Shown: positions 30,245 through 34,294 of the stretch, piece after piece | How positions within the stretch are numbered: position 1 is the first letter of the stretch | Layout: every line of letters starts with the position of its first letter | Assembly: GCA_028278625.1 (NCBI GenBank) | Contig: JANQDY010000266.1 | Coordinates: 1 to 34,294, forward strand | Origin: Thermodesulfobacteriota bacterium | GTDB taxonomy: Bacteria > Desulfobacterota > DSM-4660 > Desulfatiglandales > Desulfatiglandaceae | DNA length: 34,294 nucleotides | Reading direction: 5' to 3' | Notes under the pieces: model-generated | The model's input: the letters and a program-made list of their open reading frames with translations, nothing else | Told to the model about the DNA's origin: nothing | The model's database searches: none | Translations under genes and position numbers: made by a program

Positions 30245-32049
30245 ATCTGTTCCCGCAAACCCGGCACCACATAACCCGATGTCAGCAGGGCATTCATGAA
30301 TGGTTTCTCTTTTCCGGGGAGAATGACGATGTGTTTTTCTCCGGCAGGGAGGCACAGCTTTCCGAGCGTCGTATCCGTGGTTATCAATTTTTGAATAACG
30401 GGGTCTTTGCACAAAACCAGGTGTGTTCTGCCTTGATAGGCCAGGTCGGTGGAACGTTTTTTTGCATCGTCCAAAAGGGTTTTGACAGTTTGGGGGATGG
30501 CCTCCGTGGAACGGGATTCAAGAAAACCCGCGATTTCGTCAATGGCCGTTCCGTTCTGCGCGGCATCCATCAGACTGCGCAGGGTCAGTTTCCACAAAAC
30601 CGAAGACTTTTTGTGACATGTTTTTTCGAGAAAGAGCCTGTCGGCGGGCGTGAGAGCCGCCTTATGGGTCACGACAATGTCGTGATTGGGAAGAACCGTG
30701 AAAACGGCCCGGTCTTGGGTTGGGCCTGCTTCATAGGCATCGGCCATCCCCAGGGTAAATGCGCCCAGGGAATTGAGCCGGATATACATGAGTCCATCGT
30801 AGCGGCTCAAATAGTCCGGCATATGGTCCGCGCCCCAGGCCCAGAGACGGTGGCAGTCGGAGAGGACATTGCTTGGATGAACATAGGCCACGTCGATGAT
30901 CCCCAGGGTGGCTGCATATTCAAAAAGAAACCCCAGAAGGTAGCGTTTCTTGATCATGGTTTGATCTCCGTAATCATCCAGGTGTCCGTATTGCGCATCC
31001 CCCACATAGAGCTTCCAACCGTATCGGGCTATCTCAAATTCAATCCCCTTTGAATTCATGGTGCGAATCAGCTCTTCCACGGAAAGCCATTTGCAGGGGG
31101 TGCACAACCTTAACCCCCCATAGAGACCGGGCCTTCGCCGATGGGCAGCAAAAAGCGTCTTGCCGCGGGTTGATTTTTGTCCTTTGATCTGATCCACGCG
31201 GCTGAATTCATCCAGAAGTTTGTTATATTTCCATCCGTCCCAAAGGTCTCTGATGACCCCCGGGAAATCACTGTCAAGGCCCTTTTTACCCTTTTTGGTG
31301 AGCTTTAATGTGGTGCCGTCGGTTCTTGCCAACCCCACACCCTGAAGCAGCATGGGCCAGGCAAAGGATTGGATATGGCCGATCTCGGAAAGGATGTCTT
31401 CCTCATACCAGTCACCGTCCTGCAGCAGTTTCGCCAACCGCGTCTGGGCGGCCTTGGAAGGTCTGCCGGTCTTGGCGCTGACCTTGAGCTTGCCGCCCTC
31501 GACCAATCTCAGCACGGTTTCGAGATTCGTGAGTGCCGCGGAGGCGGTATTTCGGACCAGGAGTTTCCTCTCCTCGGTCTTTTCATGGACATCCAGCAGA
31601 ATCGATTCCGGCAGGTCGTTCAAACAGCGAATTTGATCCTTATCAGGCCTCTTTAAAAATCCCTTGAGAGCCCGCCGTAAATCAGCAGGCACTATCCGGT
31701 TCACGATAAAGAGATCGACGAGATGCCCTTCCGGACGCCAACCGGAACGCCTGCCCACCGGCGCGGCCCGGCCGTATTTGGCCTTGAATTTAACGGTATT
31801 GAGTGTTCCTTCCTGGGCAAAAACCGCTTCTCGAACCGCCGCCTTCTCGATATCGTTGAGACGTTCGAAATGGGATTTCAGTTCGGGACCCATCATGGTT
31901 TTGCGGATAGCCCTGGCCATATCCGCTTTTCGGCCGGGCACTTTCGAACAAACCAATTTGGCGAGGGCTTTTAACGGTTTTGACTGATAGCTTTCAATCA
32001 GTGCCTGTTCCAGTGAATCGAATGTGGGTCTGAAATCATATTTCCTCAT
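30241..32049 (-). CDS. Helicase-associated protein, partner of XPB
   Basis: 602 aa. No ATPase motifs. The protein is helical and basic at the N-terminus (SKPLKALAKLVCSKVPGRKADMARAIRK), with winged-helix-like stretches, and ends in a beta-rich segment (KHIVILPGKEKPFMNALLTSGYVV). Size, position and end resemble the helicase-associated (XPB N-terminal/Helicase_C_3-like) proteins encoded beside bacterial XPB genes, as in mycobacteria. A role in loading or regulating the helicase is inferred. It overlaps the lipoprotein gene and the XPB gene by four bases each, so all three products are translationally coupled. Confidence 0.8.
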   Translation of the reverse strand: MRKYDFRPTFDSLEQALIESYQSKPLKALAKLVCSKVPGRKADMARAIRKTMMGPELKSHFERLNDIEKAAVREAVFAQEGTLNTVKFKAKYGRAAPVGRRSGWRPEGHLVDLFIVNRIVPADLRRALKGFLKRPDKDQIRCLNDLPESILLDVHEKTEERKLLVRNTASAALTNLETVLRLVEGGKLKVSAKTGRPSKAAQTRLAKLLQDGDWYEEDILSEIGHIQSFAWPMLLQGVGLARTDGTTLKLTKKGKKGLDSDFPGVIRDLWDGWKYNKLLDEFSRVDQIKGQKSTRGKTLFAAHRRRPGLYGGLRLCTPCKWLSVEELIRTMNSKGIEFEIARYGWKLYVGDAQYGHLDDYGDQTMIKKRYLLGFLFEYAATLGIIDVAYVHPSNVLSDCHRLWAWGADHMPDYLSRYDGLMYIRLNSLGAFTLGMADAYEAGPTQDRAVFTVLPNHDIVVTHKAALTPADRLFLEKTCHKKSSVLWKLTLRSLMDAAQNGTAIDEIAGFLESRSTEAIPQTVKTLLDDAKKRSTDLAYQGRTHLVLCKDPVIQKLITTDTTLGKLCLPAGEKHIVILPGKEKPFMNALLTSGYVVPGLREQI

Positions 32050-32498
32050 TTCTCAGCCCACTCCTTGATGATCCTGCGAACCTTATCTTCCACCTTTCTT
32101 TCCACCTCTTCCCAGTCCTCACCCTCTTCACTGTCCGCCCAGTCTCTCAATTCCCGTTTGAGCTTTTTCTCCACCTTTTGGGCCACTTCGTCCCATTCCT
32201 TGTCTCTGGAAGATTTGCGGGAATGCTTCCAGGAACTGCCCGATCCTCCCAGCCAGCAGGCCATGCCGATCAAAAACCCCAGATTGTAGGGCCAGCCAGT
32301 GTTTATCGAGGAATACATCTGAACCTTGGTGAACAGGGACAGCACAAATGTGATCCACGCAATGAACCCATGCCAAAGACCTGCCCAAAAACCGGCCGGA
32401 TTCCCCGAATCATAGGGGCCCTGAGGACCGGCCGCGCACCCCAGTAACATGGATAAACAGCAGAGGGCTAACAAAACCAACAGAATTCTCTTTTTCAT
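32046..32498 (-). CDS. Putative lipoprotein with membrane segments and duplicated helical tail
   Basis: 150 aa. A lipoprotein signal (MKKR, hydrophobic core, LLGC with lipid-carrying Cys21) is followed by hydrophobic segments at about 37-58 and 71-86. The highly charged tail holds two 22-residue repeats: residues 101-122 (EWDEVAQKVEKKLKRELRDW...) and 128-149 (DWEEVERKVEDKVRRIIKEW...). These are likely amphipathic helices that pair or bind a partner. I recognise no named family. GGAGG precedes the ATG, and the stop overlaps the start of the helicase-associated gene (ATGA), placing a membrane protein at the head of a DNA-helicase operon. Confidence 0.7.
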   Translation of the reverse strand: MKKRILLVLLALCCLSMLLGCAAGPQGPYDSGNPAGFWAGLWHGFIAWITFVLSLFTKVQMYSSINTGWPYNLGFLIGMACWLGGSGSSWKHSRKSSRDKEWDEVAQKVEKKLKRELRDWADSEEGEDWEEVERKVEDKVRRIIKEWAEK

Positions 32499-32607
32499 GG
32501 CGTCATGCCTCCTTTCGGTTGGTGGTTATTGCCTGAATTACAAGGTTTTTCAACATCACGCCAAAAGAAAAACGCCTTTATCATTGGAAAATCTTACCAA
32601 CAAGGGC

Positions 32608-32636
32608 ACCATAAGAAATAGGGCTTGGATTGTCAA
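32608..32636 (-). promoter_or_regulatory. Sigma-70 promoter of the lipoprotein-XPB operon
   Basis: On the minus strand a perfect TTGACA (32631-32636), 17-bp spacer and TATGGT (32608-32613), giving a leader of about 100 bases before the lipoprotein ATG. No SOS-like operator is seen nearby. Confidence 0.65.
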
Positions 32637-32857
32637 ACATTGCGGCTTTGGAAGAATCTGGTAATTGGATAAGGCTTATGATAAGTATTCGCAGCGTATG
32701 CAGTTAGAAAAAGGCTATTTGCTCATTAAGAATGAAGAATTTGACCAAACTAGTCTTGCCTGTGACACGCCATTAAGGAATCATTTCCATTGTAATATGT
32801 GCAATGTCATAGAATTCCTTTGACCTACGCAATGTTCCGTTTTACGATCTCAAGGAA
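32637..32857. other. Intergenic region with a dyad upstream of the hsdM locus
   Basis: No gene is supportable between the helicase operon promoter and the small ORF at 32858. The one structure seen is a dyad CATTG-N9-CAATG (32788-32806), 51 bp upstream of the ORF, possibly a regulator site. The frame of the small ORF stays open back to a TAG at 32810-32812 but has no ATG, GTG or TTG in that stretch. Confidence 0.4.
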
Positions 32858-33151
32858 ATGGAGAGAATCGAAATCGAAGCCAGCAATGAGCTGAATATCG
32901 TCACGGTTCAGGGTTTGACGCGCGCCATCATAAACCCTTCTGAAAGAAACTCATCCGCTGGCATCTGCAGATACGTTTGTATCATCGTTGATGAAGCCCC
33001 TCCGGAGTACACACTGGACTGTGAAGTGAGCGAGGTTGGATTATCTTATTGCGAACGGAGCGATTACGCGAACAAATACCTCCCTACCATTGTGTATTGC
33101 GAGCGTGACCCATCATTAACCTTATATTTCAATGAACAAGAGGCTGCATGA
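32858..33151 (+). CDS. Small hypothetical protein coupled to hsdM
   Basis: 97 aa. ATG 32858 is the only possible start; AAGGA lies immediately before it, closer than ideal. Acidic protein with several Cys (RYVCIIVDE, LDCEV, YCERSDYANKY, IVYCERDP) and alternating hydrophobic strands suggesting a small beta-rich fold. No domain recognised. Its stop overlaps the start of the type I methyltransferase gene (ATGA), so it is translated together with it. It could be an accessory or regulatory protein of the restriction locus, or an unrelated or 5'-truncated gene. Confidence 0.6.
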   Translation: MERIEIEASNELNIVTVQGLTRAIINPSERNSSAGICRYVCIIVDEAPPEYTLDCEVSEVGLSYCERSDYANKYLPTIVYCERDPSLTLYFNEQEAA

Positions 33152-34294
33152 CCACCTTCGAGATTGTTCAGAAATTATGGAACCTCTGTAATGTGCTGCG
33201 CGACGACGGTATTACTTACCACCAGTACGTCACGGAACTGACCTATATCCTGTTTCTTAAAATGGCCGAAGAGACCGGAGTGGAAAATAAGATCCCTAAA
33301 GGGTACCGATGGTCGGATCTCATTGCCAAGGACGGCATCGAACAACACCAATTTTATCAAGAATTGCTACAAGTGCTAGGCACCAAAGGGAAAAACCGCG
33401 TTCAGCACATCTATGCCAGTGCCGTCACCAACATCGATGAGCCTAAGAATCTGGAAAAGATCGTCAGCGCCATCAATCGGCTGGACTGGTACAGCGCCCG
33501 GGAAGAAGGGTTGGGCGATTTGTATGAGGGGTTGCTTCAAAAAAACGCCGATGAGAAGAAATCCGGTGCAGGCCAGTATTTTACCTCGCGTCCGTTGATT
33601 AATGCCATGGTTCAACTCGTCCAGCCTCAATTGGGGGAGCGTTGCGGGGATCCGGCCTGCGGAACCTTCGGATTCATGATCGTCGCCGATCAGTACCTCA
33701 AGGAAAAATACGATGAATATCTTGATCTGACCACGGAACAGCAGACATTCCAGCGTCGTCAGGCTTTTACCGGCATCGAACTGGTCAGGGACGCCCACCG
33801 TCTGGCCCTGATGAACGCCATGCTGCACAATATTGAAGGTGAAATCCGACACGCGGATGCCCTGTCTACAGAAGGCAAAGTCTTTAAAGATTACGACGTC
33901 ATTCTTACCAATCCGCCATTTGGCACCAAACGCGGCGGCGAGCGCCCTACCCGGGATGATTTGACTTACACCACCAGCAACAAACAGCTCAATTTTCTTC
34001 AGATGATCTACCGTTCATTGAGACCGGACGGCAAAGCAAGGGCTGCCGTGGTACTGCCGGACAACGTTCTTTTTGCAGGCGGCGACGGCCAGAAGATTCG
34101 CGCCGACTTGATGGACAAATGCGATCTGCACACCATTTTGCGACTTCCCACCGGTATTTTTTACGCCCAAGGGGTCAAGACCAATGTGCTCTTTTTCACA
34201 CGGGGCAAGAAGGACAAAGGCAACACCCGAAAACTCTGGGTTTATGATATGCGCACCAACATGCCCAGTTTCGGTAAACGCAATGCCTTAACCC
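33148..34294 (+). CDS. hsdM: Type I restriction-modification system methyltransferase subunit HsdM (runs off the window)
   Basis: The first 382 codons are present and the frame is open at the right edge. The N-terminal helical domain (QKLWNLCNVLRDDGITYHQYVTELTYILFLKM) is the HsdM N-terminal domain. Methyltransferase motifs follow: GAGQYFTSRPLI, SAM-binding motif I DPACGTFGF (Asp168) and catalytic NPPF (Asn255), as in N6-adenine methylases, then LPDNVLFAGG and the LPTGIFYAQGVKTNVLFF signature. With HsdS it methylates adenine at an asymmetric bipartite site and with HsdR forms the restriction complex. Neither hsdS nor hsdR is in view; they should lie to the right. ATG 33148 overlaps the upstream stop. 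Confidence 0.93.
   Translation, partial: MTTFEIVQKLWNLCNVLRDDGITYHQYVTELTYILFLKMAEETGVENKIPKGYRWSDLIAKDGIEQHQFYQELLQVLGTKGKNRVQHIYASAVTNIDEPKNLEKIVSAINRLDWYSAREEGLGDLYEGLLQKNADEKKSGAGQYFTSRPLINAMVQLVQPQLGERCGDPACGTFGFMIVADQYLKEKYDEYLDLTTEQQTFQRRQAFTGIELVRDAHRLALMNAMLHNIEGEIRHADALSTEGKVFKDYDVILTNPPFGTKRGGERPTRDDLTYTTSNKQLNFLQMIYRSLRPDGKARAAVVLPDNVLFAGGDGQKIRADLMDKCDLHTILRLPTGIFYAQGVKTNVLFFTRGKKDKGNTRKLWVYDMRTNMPSFGKRNALT

Noticed and set aside
32449..32664. Plus-strand 71-aa frame over the lipoprotein start
   Set aside because: Antisense to the signal peptide and promoter of the lipoprotein operon; no ribosome-binding site or similarity.

Overview
The window looks like a chromosomal segment from an anaerobic deltaproteobacterium-like (Desulfobacterota) organism. 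That is an inference from the mix of a TRAP transporter with CaiB-type CoA-transferase chemistry, a GAF-type sigma-54 activator with a clear -24/-12 promoter, a multi-PAS hybrid sensor kinase and a bacterial XPB helicase pair. No rRNA or complete tRNA is present to settle taxonomy.

Positions 1-2.4 kb hold a MarR regulator and an alpha/beta hydrolase, both on the minus strand. They are flanked by two diverged copies of the tail of a DJ-1/PfpI gene: one in an internally deleted gene, the other an orphan 88-base remnant. Two matching 16-bp palindromes suggest that MarR controls itself and the hydrolase.

Positions 2.4-13.5 kb are a run of unrelated small plus-strand genes: a broken DUF7000 gene, a membrane metallophosphoesterase, GNAT, DUF2784, a 907-aa hybrid sensor kinase, an MDR oxidoreductase, an orphan hypothetical, a DdlA-like ligase, LysE, an FAH-type hydratase, a tiny membrane ORF, a cupin and a one-domain EamA protein. 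Three 58-59 bp sites with integron attC architecture lie at 4449, 4906 and 7799. At least part of this run therefore looks like integron gene cassettes without a visible integrase, with the sensor kinase apparently lying in one of them.

Positions 13.5-17.6 kb hold a minus-strand pair (a 2-hydroxyacid dehydrogenase and an unrecognised protein with a Cys-rich tail), a GNAT gene, and a minus-strand sigma-54 activator.

Positions 17.8-28.5 kb are one long plus-strand operon read from a sigma-54 promoter. It encodes a CaiB/BaiF CoA-transferase, TRAP transporter DctPQM, biotin carboxyl carrier, biotin carboxylase, an OadA/5S-type carboxyltransferase, a thiolase and both subunits of a class I fumarase/tartrate-dehydratase-type enzyme. 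It reads as an import, CoA-activation, carboxylation, hydration and thiolysis module for an organic acid that cannot be named from sequence. The carboxyltransferase and thiolase both depart from family signatures near the active site. This is the best candidate for an undescribed pathway.

Positions 28.5-32.6 kb are a minus-strand, translationally coupled operon: a lipoprotein with a duplicated helical tail, a helicase-associated protein and an XPB/Ssl2-type helicase. The window ends in a plus-strand type I restriction-modification locus: a small unknown ORF overlapping the start of hsdM, which runs off the edge.
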